Translations under genes and position numbers: made by a program
Origin: Streptomyces bluensis
GTDB lineage: Bacteria; Actinomycetota; Actinomycetes; Streptomycetales; Streptomycetaceae
Length of the DNA: 64,000 nt
Assembly: GCF_014650715.1 (NCBI RefSeq)
Contig: NZ_BMVM01000001.1
Coordinates: 930,001 to 994,000, forward strand
Reading direction: 5' to 3'
The notes under the pieces: generated by a model
What the model was told of the DNA's origin: nothing
Database searches by the model: none
The model's input: only the letters and a program-made list of their open reading frames with translations
Shown: one piece after another, positions 34,143-42,970 of the stretch
How positions within the stretch are numbered: position 1 is the stretch's first letter
Layout of the letters: each line of letters starts with the position of its first letter

Positions 34143-34616
34143 ATGACTGCGCTCAATCGTGTCCCGTCGCTCATGGCCCGGGCCGGTACGGCCTCGGCTC
34201 TCACTCTCGCCGCAGTGGGCGGCAGCATCGCGGCCCCTGGCGTCGCGTCGGAGGCCGAGGCGGCCTCACCGGCGACGAAGGCGCTCAGGGTCGCGGCATC
34301 CAAGAAGGGATCGCCCTACAGCTGGGGCGCCGTGGGCCCGAAGCGGTTCGACTGCTCCGGTCTGACGCTGTACTCGTACAAGAAGGCGGGCAAGAAGCTC
34401 CCCCGTACGGCCGCAGCGCAGTACAACAAGACGAAGCGCGTCTCCGCCAAGAGCCGCAAGGCCGGGGACCTCGTCTTCTTCCACTCGGGCTCGTACGTCT
34501 ACCACGTCGGCATCTACGCCGGTAAGGGCAAGATCTGGCACTCCCCGAAGACCGGGGACGTCGTGAAACTGGAGAGGATCTGGACGAAGAGCGTCTGGTA
34601 CGGCCGGGTCCGCTGA
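34143..34616 (+). CDS. secreted NlpC/P60 peptidoglycan endopeptidase
   Basis: A 157-residue exported cell-wall hydrolase. The signal peptide ends near residue 40 (ALTLAAVGGSIAAPGVASEAEA). The NlpC/P60 domain has catalytic Cys in KRFDCSGLTLYSYKK, His in YVYHVGIYAGKGK and a third polar residue region at IWHSPKTGD. With no SH3 or LysM module, it is a minimal NlpC/P60 protein of the type often under ydaO control. It cuts D-Glu to diamino acid bonds in stem peptides, and roles in spore germination or growth are inferred. A strong hairpin follows. Confidence 0.92.
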   Translation: MTALNRVPSLMARAGTASALTLAAVGGSIAAPGVASEAEAASPATKALRVAASKKGSPYSWGAVGPKRFDCSGLTLYSYKKAGKKLPRTAAAQYNKTKRVSAKSRKAGDLVFFHSGSYVYHVGIYAGKGKIWHSPKTGDVVKLERIWTKSVWYGRVR

Positions 34617-34621
34617 CCCGC

Positions 34622-34661
34622 CCGAGGGGCGGCGGCGGTGAGGGCGGCCGCCGCCCCTCGG
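34622..34661. terminator. hairpin terminator after NlpC/P60 gene
   Basis: A perfect 15-base-pair stem CCGAGGGGCGGCGGC / GCCGCCGCCCCTCGG with a 10-base loop, five bases after the stop. Confidence 0.85.
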
Positions 34662-34758
34662 AGCCAGAGGGCCCCGCGATGGGCCTGCTGGGCCGCCCCG
34701 CGGCGCGTGACACGGTCCTCACACGGTCACCCGTTCGCCGATGACGCCGCGCGTCGGC

Positions 34759-35217
34759 TCAAGGTCCTTGCTGTCCCCCGGCGGTGACCTGTTGCAGGGG
34801 GATTGTCCAGGGCAGTTCGACGGACACCGTCTTGCCTCCTTCCCGGGTCGGTCTGACGCTGAGTCTGCCGCCGTACTCGGCCGCCAGCCAGCGGACGATG
34901 ACCATGCCCCGGCCGTTGTCCTGCTGAACGGCCGCGGGCAAACGTTTCGGGAAGCGCGGATGGCTGTCGGTGACACCGATCCGCAGCTGCTCGTCACAGT
35001 CGAGCGCCATGTCCACGGTGAACGTGGGCGACTGCCCGAGGGTGTGCTGGACGGCATTGGTGGCGAGTTCGGACACGATCAGCCGTACGGCGTCCGCGAC
35101 TTCGGTGTCGCTCGGCAGGCCCCATTCGGCCAGCACGGTGGCGACGTATGTGCGAGCCGCGGAGACCGAGGCCGGATCGCTCGGCAGAGTGACGGATGCT
35201 TCCTGGTGGTCTGCCAT
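34759..35217 (-). CDS. anti-sigma-like ATP-binding regulator (HATPase_c)
   Basis: A 152-residue GHKL ATPase-fold protein of the RsbW/SpoIIAB-like group that is abundant in Streptomyces. N-box region VRLIVSELATNAVQHT, G1-like IGVTDSHPRFPK and G2-like NGRGMVIVRWLAAEYGG are seen. There is no receiver or membrane part. Together with the divergent XRE regulator and the DUF397 gene it forms the typical Streptomyces triad linked to development and antibiotic control. The ATG at 35217 is chosen, and upstream in-frame codons have no ribosome site. Confidence 0.85.
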   Translation of the reverse strand: MADHQEASVTLPSDPASVSAARTYVATVLAEWGLPSDTEVADAVRLIVSELATNAVQHTLGQSPTFTVDMALDCDEQLRIGVTDSHPRFPKRLPAAVQQDNGRGMVIVRWLAAEYGGRLSVRPTREGGKTVSVELPWTIPLQQVTAGGQQGP

Positions 35218-35468
35218 GGCGACGTCGTCCCTTTCCCAGGGGACCGGAGTCCGACACGGAGCGAGTGGATTCGAGTACGGTCCCGGACTGGTGCTTCGCG
35301 CCAGAGTGCCATCAACCAGGGCCGTCACGGTGCCGATCCACCAAGATATGCATATATCTGTCGCCCGAAGCGGTGAACTATCCGACGACCGACCGTATTC
35401 GGGCGGGCCTTTCGGTCCATCCTCTACCGGTTACCCCGACACCTCGGCCGGGCGGAAGGAGACGACCC

Positions 35469-36329
35469 ATGCAGTACGGTCCTGCGGTGCGCCGACGCAA
35501 GCTCGGCACTGAACTGCGCGACCTGCGCACCCGCGTCGGCCTCACCAGCATCGAGGCGGCGCGCCTCGTCGGCTGGCACCAGTCGAAGGTGAGCCGCATC
35601 GAGACCGGCTCCAGCGGAGTGAAACCCGCCGACGTGTGCCGTCTGCTCGACGCGTACGACGTCCGGGACGCCGAGTTACGGGAACTGCTGCTGATCCTCG
35701 CGGGCGGCGAGGACGGCGGCGGGCGGCAGAAATGGTGGCACGCCTACCGCGGGGTGCTGCCGGCGGCGTACCGCGACTTCATCAGCCTGGAATCCGAGGC
35801 CAGCGGCATGCGCACACTGGAGACCTCGGTGGTGCCGGGCCTGCTCCAGACACCCGACTACGCCCGCGCGGTGACCCGCGCCGCGGTGAAGGGGGTGCCG
35901 GAGGACAAACTGGACGCACTGGTGGAGGTGCGCATCGCCCGGCAGGACGTGCTGCGCGCCGATCCTCCGCTGAAGTTGAACGCGCTGCTGGACGAGGCCG
36001 TGCTGCGCCGGGAGATCGGCGGCCCGGCGGTGATGGCGCGGCAGTTGCGACAGTTGTGCGAGGCGGCCACGCTTCCCCAAGTGCGGCTCCAGGTACTGCC
36101 CTTCACTGCCGGGGCACACGTCGGCGTCACCGGGCCGTTCGTAATCTTTTCATTTTCGAGCGCATCTGATCTGGATGTGGTGGTTCTCGACAACTTGACG
36201 AGTAGCCACTACCTGGAGCGGAAAGAAGAACTCAAGGCGTATGTCGAGGCCTTCAACGCCCTTCAGATCCACGCCCTTTCGCCCGAGGAATCGTTGGATT
36301 ACATCGCCGGGATAGCCGCCGGCGCGTAA
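35469..36329 (+). CDS. XRE-family regulator with DUF5753 domain
   Basis: A 286-residue DNA-binding protein. The helix-turn-helix is at residues about 12-65 (LGTELRDLRTRVGLTSIEAA, GWHQSKVSRIETG). The rest is the DUF5753 ligand/partner domain (FISLESEASGMRTLETSVVPGLLQTPDYARA, RQDVLRADPPLKLNALLDEAVLRR, VLPFTAGAHVG). AAGGAGA precedes the ATG. Nine bases after its stop comes the DUF397 gene. WhiJ-type regulators of this layout work with their small DUF397 partner and influence sporulation. The function of this paralogue is not known. Confidence 0.9.
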   Translation: MQYGPAVRRRKLGTELRDLRTRVGLTSIEAARLVGWHQSKVSRIETGSSGVKPADVCRLLDAYDVRDAELRELLLILAGGEDGGGRQKWWHAYRGVLPAAYRDFISLESEASGMRTLETSVVPGLLQTPDYARAVTRAAVKGVPEDKLDALVEVRIARQDVLRADPPLKLNALLDEAVLRREIGGPAVMARQLRQLCEAATLPQVRLQVLPFTAGAHVGVTGPFVIFSFSSASDLDVVVLDNLTSSHYLERKEELKAYVEAFNALQIHALSPEESLDYIAGIAAGA

Positions 36330-36338
36330 GGAGGCACC

Positions 36339-36569
36339 ATGTTCACCCCCCCACTGCCTCGGAACATCCCCTCAAGTACCGAACTGCAGGACGTGCGTTG
36401 GCTGCGCAGCAGCCGCAGCACCGGAATGAACAACTGCGTCGAGACGGCCCGTCCGGGCCCCGGCCCCTGGGCCGGACTGGTCGCCGTGCGTGACTCGAAG
36501 AACACCGCAGGGCCCGCGCTGCTGTTCCCTCCCGAGGCATGGGAGGAGTTCATCACAGCGCTTCGTTGA
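36339..36569 (+). CDS. DUF397 domain protein
   Basis: A 76-residue protein with the DUF397 pattern: LQDVRWLRSSRSTGMNNCVE, LVAVRDSKNTAGPALLFPPEAWEEFITAL. It is the usual small partner of XRE-DUF5753 regulators, likely antagonising them. GGAGG lies 6 bases before the ATG. Confidence 0.9.
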   Translation: MFTPPLPRNIPSSTELQDVRWLRSSRSTGMNNCVETARPGPGPWAGLVAVRDSKNTAGPALLFPPEAWEEFITALR

Positions 36570-36610
36570 TCATTTCCGTCGATCGCGACGCACGGCCGTG
36601 TCACGCCGAC

Positions 36611-37738
36611 TCACGGTCTGGTCTCGCCGATCACCCATACCGCTCGGTCGAGTTGCCCGTCGGTGAGGTCCGCACGGGCGGTCAGCCGCAGCCTTGAGAC
36701 GCCGTCGGGCACGGACGGTGGGCGGAAGCAGCCGACGGCGAGACCGGCCGCGCGGCAGTCCGCCGCCCACCGCACCGCCCGTTCGGGGGTCGGCGCGCAC
36801 ACCGACACAACGGCGGCGTCGGGCCGCACCGCTTCCAGGCCCGACGCCGTCAGCCGTGTGTGGAGCCGTGTCGCCACCTCGCGCGCCCGCGCGGCGCGTT
36901 CCGGCTCCCGGCACAGCAGCCGCAGCGCCGCGAGGGCGGCGCCGGTCGCGGCGGGTGCCAGACCGGTGTCGAAGATGAAGGTGCGGGCCGTGTTGACCAG
37001 GTGGTCGATCACCCGCGCCGGGCCCAGGACGGCGCCGCCCTGACTGCCCAGCGACTTGGACAGCGTGACGGTCGCGACGACGTCCGGCGCACCCGCGAGC
37101 CCCACCGCGTACGGGGCACCCCGGCCCCCCTCACCCAGCACGCCCAGCCCGTGCGCGTCGTCCACGAGCAGCCCCGCCCCGAACTCCCGGCAGGCATGGG
37201 CCAGTTCACCCAGCGGGGCAGCGTCGCCGTCCACCGAGAACACCGTGTCGGAGACGACCACCGCCGTCCCGCTGTCACTGGCGAGCACCTTGCGGACGGC
37301 CTCCGGGTCGGCGTGCGCGACCACCTGGGTGGCACCCCGGGCCAGCCGGCACCCGTCGATGAGTGAGGCGTGGTTGCCCGCGTCCGAGACGATCAGCGAG
37401 CCGTGCGGGGCCAGCGCGGTGACCGCGGCGAGATTGGCCGCGTACCCGGAGGAGAACACCAGGGCCGCCTCGAAGCCGCAGAAGCCGGCCAGCTCGCGCT
37501 CCAGCTCGCCGTGCAGTTCGGTCGTGCCGGTGACGAGCCGGGACCCGGTGGCGCCGCCGCCCCACCGCCGCGCGGCCTCGGCGGCACCCTCGATGACCTC
37601 GGGGTGCCGGGCGAGGCCCAGGTAGTCGTTGCTCGCGAGGTCCAGCAGCGGCGAGTCGGCGGAGCGTGGGCGCAGGGTCCGCAGCAGTCCCGCGCGGCGG
37701 CGCGCGTCCGCCTGCTCGTCGATCCAGCCGAACGCCAT
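36611..37738 (-). CDS. bioF: 8-amino-7-oxononanoate synthase
   Basis: A 375-residue PLP enzyme joining pimeloyl thioester and L-alanine, the first ring-building step of biotin synthesis. Landmarks: [62 protein letters not shown] and the PLP-Lys motif [11 protein letters not shown]. The ATG at 37738 (MAFGWIDEQ) has GGAGG upstream. It is divergent from bioB-bioA-bioD with a 167-base shared upstream region, so all four can be co-regulated. Confidence 0.95.
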   Translation of the reverse strand: MAFGWIDEQADARRRAGLLRTLRPRSADSPLLDLASNDYLGLARHPEVIEGAAEAARRWGGGATGSRLVTGTTELHGELERELAGFCGFEAALVFSSGYAANLAAVTALAPHGSLIVSDAGNHASLIDGCRLARGATQVVAHADPEAVRKVLASDSGTAVVVSDTVFSVDGDAAPLGELAHACREFGAGLLVDDAHGLGVLGEGGRGAPYAVGLAGAPDVVATVTLSKSLGSQGGAVLGPARVIDHLVNTARTFIFDTGLAPAATGAALAALRLLCREPERAARAREVATRLHTRLTASGLEAVRPDAAVVSVCAPTPERAVRWAADCRAAGLAVGCFRPPSVPDGVSRLRLTARADLTDGQLDRAVWVIGETRP

Positions 37739-37905
37739 GGTTCCTCCGAGCGTGCGTGACGTCTGACGACGTCTTTGTAGGCAGTGCACAGACCCTAAGC
37801 GACCCCGGGGAGGTACAGGATGTGGCCATACCTACACGTCGCAGCGTCTCTGTTGTGCGAATCCTCCTTGGCCCCAAGTGCCCGCGTACGCCAGGATCGG
37901 CTCTC

Positions 37906-39069
37906 ATGGACCTGCTGACGACGCTGGTGGACAAGGGGCTTCGGCGCGAGCTGCCGACCCGCGAGGAAGCGCTGGCCGTACTGGCCACGTCCGATGACGA
38001 CCTGCTCGACGTGGTGGCGGCTGCCGGCAAGGTGCGCCGGCACTGGTTCGGCCGCCGGGTCAAGCTCAACTACCTGGTCAACCTCAAGTCCGGGCTGTGC
38101 CCGGAGGACTGCTCCTACTGCTCCCAGCGGCTCGGCTCCACCACGGGCATCCTCAAGTACACGTGGCTCAAGCCCGACGAGGCGTCCAGGGCGGCGGCAG
38201 CCGGTTTGGCCGGTGGCGCCAAGCGGGTCTGCCTGGTGGCCAGCGGCCGGGGCCCGACGGACCGGGACGTGGACCGGGTCTCCGACACCATCAGGGCGAT
38301 CAAGGACCAGAACGAGGGCGTCGAGGTGTGCGCGTGCCTCGGCCTGCTCTCCGACGGCCAGGCCGAGCGGCTGCGCCAGGCGGGCGCGGACGCCTACAAC
38401 CACAACCTCAACACCTCCGAGGCCACCTACGGCGACATCACCACCACGCACACCTACGCCGACCGCGTCGACACCGTGCACAAGGCGCACGCGGCCGGTC
38501 TGTCCGCCTGCTCCGGGCTGATCGCGGGCATGGGCGAGAGCGACGAGGACCTGGTGGACGTCGTCTTCTCGCTGCGTGAGCTGGACCCGGACTCGGTGCC
38601 GGTCAACTTCCTGATCCCGGTCGAGGGCACGCCGCTGGCCAAGGAGTGGAACCTCACCCCGCAGCGGTGCCTGAGGATCCTGGCGATGGTGCGGTTCGTC
38701 TGCCCGGACGTCGAGGTGCGGATCGCGGGCGGCCGCGAGGTCCATCTGCGCACCATGCAGCCCCTGGCCCTGCACCTGGCCAACTCGATCTTCCTCGGCG
38801 ACTACCTGACCACCGAGGGCCAGGCGGGCAAGGCCGACCTGGAGATGATCGCGGACGCCGGGTTCGAGGTGGAGGGCACCGGCCAGGTGACGCTGCCGGA
38901 GCACCGGGCTCCCGACGGGGGCGGGTGCGGCTCGCACGCGAGCGACGGCGGCTGCGGGTCCCCGGGGGTGTGCGATTCCGCCCCCGCGGCCCCGGTCGGC
39001 CAGGCCCGTACGGACCTGGTGGCCGTACGCCGCCGGGGTGCCGGAACGGATCTCGCGCCCAATGCCTGA
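37906..39069 (+). CDS. bioB: biotin synthase with Cys/Gly-rich tail
   Basis: A 387-residue radical SAM enzyme inserting sulfur into dethiobiotin. The SAM cluster motif is [11 protein letters not shown] (CxxxCxxC). [40 protein letters not shown] and the cluster-ligand Arg segment [12 protein letters not shown] are present. After the usual end of the fold ([12 protein letters not shown]...) there is a tail of about 60 residues with four Cys ([20 protein letters not shown]), absent from short BioB proteins. The ATG at 37906 gives the normal N terminus, and the ribosome site is weak (AGGA). The stop overlaps the bioA start by 8 bases. Confidence 0.95.
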   Translation: MDLLTTLVDKGLRRELPTREEALAVLATSDDDLLDVVAAAGKVRRHWFGRRVKLNYLVNLKSGLCPEDCSYCSQRLGSTTGILKYTWLKPDEASRAAAAGLAGGAKRVCLVASGRGPTDRDVDRVSDTIRAIKDQNEGVEVCACLGLLSDGQAERLRQAGADAYNHNLNTSEATYGDITTTHTYADRVDTVHKAHAAGLSACSGLIAGMGESDEDLVDVVFSLRELDPDSVPVNFLIPVEGTPLAKEWNLTPQRCLRILAMVRFVCPDVEVRIAGGREVHLRTMQPLALHLANSIFLGDYLTTEGQAGKADLEMIADAGFEVEGTGQVTLPEHRAPDGGGCGSHASDGGCGSPGVCDSAPAAPVGQARTDLVAVRRRGAGTDLAPNA

Positions 39070-40342
39070 CCTGCCCGTAGCGGAGTTGCTGGCCCTCGAC
39101 CGGCGGCACGTCTGGCACCCGTACGGCCCGATGCCCGGCCGGCAGGAGCCGCTCGTCGTGGAGTCGGCGAGCGGCGTGCGGCTGCGGCTGGCCGACGGGT
39201 CGGGCGAGCTGGTGGACGGGATGTCGTCCTGGTGGTCGGCCATCCACGGCTACAACCACCCGGTGCTCAACGAGGCGGCACGCGAGCAGCTGGCGCGGAT
39301 GAGCCATGTGATGTTCGGCGGGCTCACCCACGAGCCCGCCGTCCGGCTGGCCAAACGCCTCGTCGACATCTCACCCGAGGGCCTGGAGCATGTCTTCCTG
39401 GCCGACTCGGGCTCGGTGTCGGTCGAGGTCGCGGTCAAGATGTGCCTGCAGTACTGGCGTTCCCTGGGCCGTCCGGCCAAGCGGCGGCTGCTGACCTGGC
39501 GCGGCGGCTACCACGGCGACACCTGGCAGCCGATGTCCGTGTGCGACCCCGAGGGCGGGATGCACGAGCTGTGGCAGGGCGTGCTGCCCCGGCAGGTGTT
39601 CGCGGACCCGCCCCCGGCCGCGTACGAGGAGTCGTACGCCGAGCATCTGCGCGAGCTGGTCGGGCGTCACGCGGACGAGCTGGCCGCGGTGATCGTGGAG
39701 CCGGTGGTGCAGGGGGCGGGCGGAATGCGGTTCCACTCCCCCGCGTATCTGCGGGTGCTGCGTGAGGCGTGCGACGCGCATGACGTGCTGCTGGTGTTCG
39801 ACGAGATCGCCACCGGGTTCGGGCGCACGGGCGCGCTGTTCGCGGCCGGGCACGCGGGAGTGACACCGGATGTGATGTGCGTGGGCAAGGCGCTGACCGG
39901 CGGCTACCTGACGATGGCGGCGACGCTGTGCACCGGGCGGGTGGCCGAGGGGATCTCGCGGGGCGAGGTGCCGGTGCTCGCGCACGGGCCGACCTTCATG
40001 GGCAACCCGCTGGCGGCGGCCGTGGCGTGCGCCTCGATCGATCTGCTCCTCGGACAGGACTGGCAGACCGAGGTGAAACGGATCGAGGCGGGCCTGAGGG
40101 AGGGGCTCGCCCCGGCGGCTCGGACCGAGGGCGTCCGGGACGTCCGCGTCCTCGGAGCCATCGGCGTCGTACAGCTCGACCACGAGGTGGACATGCGGGC
40201 GGCGACGCGGGCGGCCGTGCGGGAGGGCGTCTGGCTGCGGCCGTTCCGCGACCTCGTCTACACGATGCCGCCGTACGTGACCGGCGACGCGGACGTGGCA
40301 CGGATCGCGCGCGCGGTGTGCGCGGCGGCGCGGGAGGGCTGA
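39062..40342 (+). CDS. bioA: adenosylmethionine-8-amino-7-oxononanoate aminotransferase
   Basis: A 426-residue class III PLP aminotransferase using SAM as amino donor to make 7,8-diaminopelargonate. Landmarks: [72 protein letters not shown]-Lys in [11 protein letters not shown], and [11 protein letters not shown]. The ATG at 39062 lies inside the end of bioB and is preferred over an in-frame ATG 24 bases upstream. bioD follows after one base, so bioBAD is a tight operon. Confidence 0.95.
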   Translation: MPDLPVAELLALDRRHVWHPYGPMPGRQEPLVVESASGVRLRLADGSGELVDGMSSWWSAIHGYNHPVLNEAAREQLARMSHVMFGGLTHEPAVRLAKRLVDISPEGLEHVFLADSGSVSVEVAVKMCLQYWRSLGRPAKRRLLTWRGGYHGDTWQPMSVCDPEGGMHELWQGVLPRQVFADPPPAAYEESYAEHLRELVGRHADELAAVIVEPVVQGAGGMRFHSPAYLRVLREACDAHDVLLVFDEIATGFGRTGALFAAGHAGVTPDVMCVGKALTGGYLTMAATLCTGRVAEGISRGEVPVLAHGPTFMGNPLAAAVACASIDLLLGQDWQTEVKRIEAGLREGLAPAARTEGVRDVRVLGAIGVVQLDHEVDMRAATRAAVREGVWLRPFRDLVYTMPPYVTGDADVARIARAVCAAAREG

Positions 40343-40343
40343 C

Positions 40344-41132
40344 ATGCCGGTACTGGTGATCACGGGGACGGGCACGGAGGTCGGGAAGACGGTCACCACC
40401 GCCGCCGTCGCCGCGGTGGCCGTCGCGGCCGGGCGCTCCGTTGCCGTGCTCAAGCCCGCGCAGACCGGGGTACGGCCGGACGAGCGTGGTGACGCCGGCG
40501 AGGTGGCCCGGCTCGCGGGCACCGTGACGACGCTGGAACTGGCCCGCTATCCCGAGCCGTTGGCCCCGGCGACGGCCGCCCGGCGGGCCGGTCTTCCTCC
40601 GGTCCGGCCCGAGGGGGTGGCCGAGGCCGCGGCCAAGCTCGCCGTGGACCATGACCTGGTGCTGGTCGAGGGCGCGGGCGGCCTGCTCGTACGGTTCGAC
40701 GAGGCGGGCGGCACCCTGGCGGACGCGGCCCGGCTGCTGGACGCGCCCGTGCTGGTCGTCGCCCCGGCGGGGCTCGGCACGCTGAACACGACCGAGCTGA
40801 CGGCGCGTGAACTCCGACGCCGTGGGATCGGCCTGGCCGGCCTGGTGATCGGCAGCTGGCCCGCCGAGCCGGACCTGGCGTCCCGGTGCAACCTCACGGA
40901 CCTGCCGGTGGTGGCGGGAGCACCGCTGCTGGGTGCGGTGCCGGCGGGGACGGGAGCGTCCGACCCGGCCGACTTCCGGGCGGGCGCGCCGCGTTGGCTC
41001 GCGCCCCGCCTGGGCGGAACGTGGGAGGCGGAGGCCTTCACGGCACGGGAAGCCGTCCAGTGGTGTGGCCGGGAAGGGACGCGGGCCCCCGTCGCGACGG
41101 GTGAGCCGGGCGGTGAGGGACCATCGCGGTAA
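40344..41132 (+). CDS. bioD: dethiobiotin synthetase
   Basis: A 262-residue ATP-dependent carboxylase closing the ureido ring. P-loop [36 protein letters not shown] and [16 protein letters not shown] are diagnostic. It is about 30 residues longer than typical BioD because of a C-terminal extension rich in Gly, Arg and Glu (after [19 protein letters not shown]). ATG at 40344, one base after the bioA stop. Last gene of the operon. Confidence 0.94.
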   Translation: MPVLVITGTGTEVGKTVTTAAVAAVAVAAGRSVAVLKPAQTGVRPDERGDAGEVARLAGTVTTLELARYPEPLAPATAARRAGLPPVRPEGVAEAAAKLAVDHDLVLVEGAGGLLVRFDEAGGTLADAARLLDAPVLVVAPAGLGTLNTTELTARELRRRGIGLAGLVIGSWPAEPDLASRCNLTDLPVVAGAPLLGAVPAGTGASDPADFRAGAPRWLAPRLGGTWEAEAFTAREAVQWCGREGTRAPVATGEPGGEGPSR

Positions 41133-41221
41133 CCGCTGGGCCCCACCGCGGCGAGCTGCTCGCCGGTCTCGCGTGTGCCGACCTCGTACCGCGTGCTCGG
41201 TACGGCGCGGAGGCCCGGCCC

Positions 41222-41596
41222 CTAGGCGCTCCACCTCCGGAGCTCGTCCGCTATGTCCCGCAGCGTCGCCTCGCCGCTCTTCACCAGTCTGGCCAGGTCC
41301 CGTACCTGCACGGGTGAGGTGATGACCTTCACGCCGCTGGCGACGAGGTAGGCGTACGCGACGGCGGAGGCGAACAGCGCGTTGGAGCGCTCCAGGGCCG
41401 GGACGTGAAGGAGGAGCTGGAGCAGTGCGGCGGCGCGGGCGTGCGGAGTGTCGTAGACAGGGACGTCGAAGATCTCGGCCTGGTGCCGGGCGACGGCGGC
41501 GACGAGGGCGCCCCAGTCGGTGACCTCGGGGTCCCCGGGTGTCTTCTGCTCGGCGACCATCAGGAGCCAGGCGAGGTCGATGCGGAGATCACTCAA
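41222..41596 (-). CDS. Fic/Doc-like toxin component of a toxin-antitoxin pair
   Basis: A 124-residue helical protein: LRIDLAWLLMVAEQKTPGDP, AALVAAVARHQAEIFDVPVY, HARAAALLQLLLHVPALERS, NALFASAVAYAYLVASG. Streptomyces homologues are usually called Fic-family toxin components, and the N-A-F/L-F-A-S-A helix resembles the Doc core. The HPFxxGNG Fic motif is not present, so enzymatic AMP or phosphate transfer is doubtful. The TTG at 41596 is chosen because it follows the antitoxin stop by 4 bases and gives the compact family start. The frame is open further upstream. Confidence 0.65.
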   Translation of the reverse strand: MSDLRIDLAWLLMVAEQKTPGDPEVTDWGALVAAVARHQAEIFDVPVYDTPHARAAALLQLLLHVPALERSNALFASAVAYAYLVASGVKVITSPVQVRDLARLVKSGEATLRDIADELRRWSA

Positions 41597-41600
41597 GGGT

Positions 41601-41873
41601 TCAGAGCTGTCCTCGGCGACCTTCGCGTTGGTCCCGCACTCCGGGCTTCGCCCGATCGGGGGCACCCGCCTCGAATTCCTCGGCGAAGACGGTCTCGTAC
41701 TGCTTCATGAAGTCGGCGGCGGCCTCCACGAAGGTGTGTCCCACCTCGCCGGTGTCCTGTCTCACCAGCTCCTCGATGTAGCGGTTGACGCTCATCCCGC
41801 GCTCCAGGGCTCGCTCCCGGGCGGCGCGGGCCGTGTCCTCGTCCACCCGTACGTTCAGCTGGGTCTTGGCCAT
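41601..41873 (-). CDS. ribbon-helix-helix antitoxin
   Basis: A 90-residue protein. MAKTQLNVRVDEDTARAARE then RALERGMSVNRYIEELV is a CopG/Arc ribbon-helix-helix DNA-binding domain. The acidic C-terminal half (FVEAAADFMKQYETVFAEEFEAG) is the likely toxin-binding part. It is upstream of the toxin gene on the same strand, the usual antitoxin-first order. A perfect inverted repeat 8 bases before the ATG is probably its own operator. Confidence 0.82.
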   Translation of the reverse strand: MAKTQLNVRVDEDTARAARERALERGMSVNRYIEELVRQDTGEVGHTFVEAAADFMKQYETVFAEEFEAGAPDRAKPGVRDQREGRRGQL

Positions 41874-41881
41874 ACCTCGAA

Positions 41882-41901
41882 GCTAGCGCCAGAGCGCTAG
41901 C
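41882..41901. promoter_or_regulatory. inverted-repeat operator of the toxin-antitoxin pair
   Basis: GCTAGCGC-CAGA-GCGCTAGC, a perfect 8-base inverted repeat immediately upstream of the RHH antitoxin gene. RHH antitoxins bind such sites to repress their own operon. Confidence 0.65.
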
Positions 41902-42102
41902 AGAGCAAGAGGGCCGGGCGCCGCCCCGGAGGCCGCACTGGGTGTCCCTTACATGCGCATCGGGGAACCGACCTGCGGGGGAGGGCGTCTGGGCCTTCGG
42001 GAGGATACCGAGTGTGCACTGGATCACACTACGCTCGGCCGGGGAGACCGGGGTCCGTCCCGGAAAACCGGAGTCGTCCTGGTCCGACCAAGGGAGGCCG
42101 CC

Positions 42103-42966
42103 TTGCCCACAGCTGCTCCGGAGCACGCCCCCGGCCACGCGGAGGCCGACGGGATCGCCGCCCGCGCGCGGGGACTGACGAAGGCGTACGGCTCGGGCGA
42201 GACGACCGTGCTCGCCCTCGACGCGGTGGACGTGGACATCGCGCGCGGCCGTTTCACCGCCGTCATGGGCCCGTCCGGCTCGGGCAAGTCCACGTTGATG
42301 CACTGCCTGGCGGGGCTCGACACCGTCTCGGCCGGTCAGGTCTGGCTCGGCGACACCGAGATAACGGGGCTGAAGGAGCGCGAGTTGACCCGGCTCCGGC
42401 GGGACCGGATCGGGTTCATGTTCCAGTCGTTCAACCTGATACCGACGCTCAACGCGGCCGAGAACATCACGCTGCCGATGGACATCGCGGGCCAGAAGCC
42501 CGACCAGAAGTGGCTGGACGAGGTCATCGACACCCTCGGGCTGCGCGCCCGCCTGAAGCACCGGCCCGCTCAGTTGTCCGGCGGCCAGCAGCAGCGCGTG
42601 GCCTGCGCCCGGGCGCTCGCCTCGCGCCCCGAGCTGATCTTCGCCGACGAGCCGACCGGCAACCTCGACTCACGGTCCGGCCTCGAAGTGCTCGGCTTTC
42701 TGCGCCAGGCGGTCGACCACCTCGGCCAGACCGTCGTGATGGTCACCCACGACCCCGGCGCCGCCGCCCACTCCGACCTGGTGCTCTTCCTGGCGGACGG
42801 GCGCATCGTGGACGAGATGCGGCGCCCCACGGCGGAGGCGGTGCTGGAGCGTATGCGCCTGTTCACCGGAGGAACCGGCACCCCGGCACACGCACGCCGC
42901 GACGGGGGCGCACAGCCCGACGTGATCCCGGAAAAGTCCCCCGAAGGCTCCCCCGACAAGGACTGA
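42103..42966 (+). CDS. ABC transporter ATP-binding protein, MacB/LolD type
   Basis: A 287-residue ATPase. Walker A GPSGSGKSTLMH, Q-loop FMFQSFNLIPTL, signature LSGGQQQRVACARAL, Walker B LIFADEPTGNLDS and H-loop VMVTHDPGAAAHS. The NLIPTLNAAENI segment is typical of the MacB/LolD/FtsE-like class that drives FtsX-type permeases. TTG (42103) with AGGGAGG 6 bases upstream is the best start. Other in-frame codons upstream lack a site. It precedes the permease gene by 4 bases. Confidence 0.92.
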   Translation: MPTAAPEHAPGHAEADGIAARARGLTKAYGSGETTVLALDAVDVDIARGRFTAVMGPSGSGKSTLMHCLAGLDTVSAGQVWLGDTEITGLKERELTRLRRDRIGFMFQSFNLIPTLNAAENITLPMDIAGQKPDQKWLDEVIDTLGLRARLKHRPAQLSGGQQQRVACARALASRPELIFADEPTGNLDSRSGLEVLGFLRQAVDHLGQTVVMVTHDPGAAAHSDLVLFLADGRIVDEMRRPTAEAVLERMRLFTGGTGTPAHARRDGGAQPDVIPEKSPEGSPDKD

Positions 42967-42970
42967 GGCC

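Noticed and set aside
37739..37905. Search for a biotin-regulator operator between bioF and bioB
   Set aside because: No convincing inverted repeat could be identified in the 167-base divergent region.
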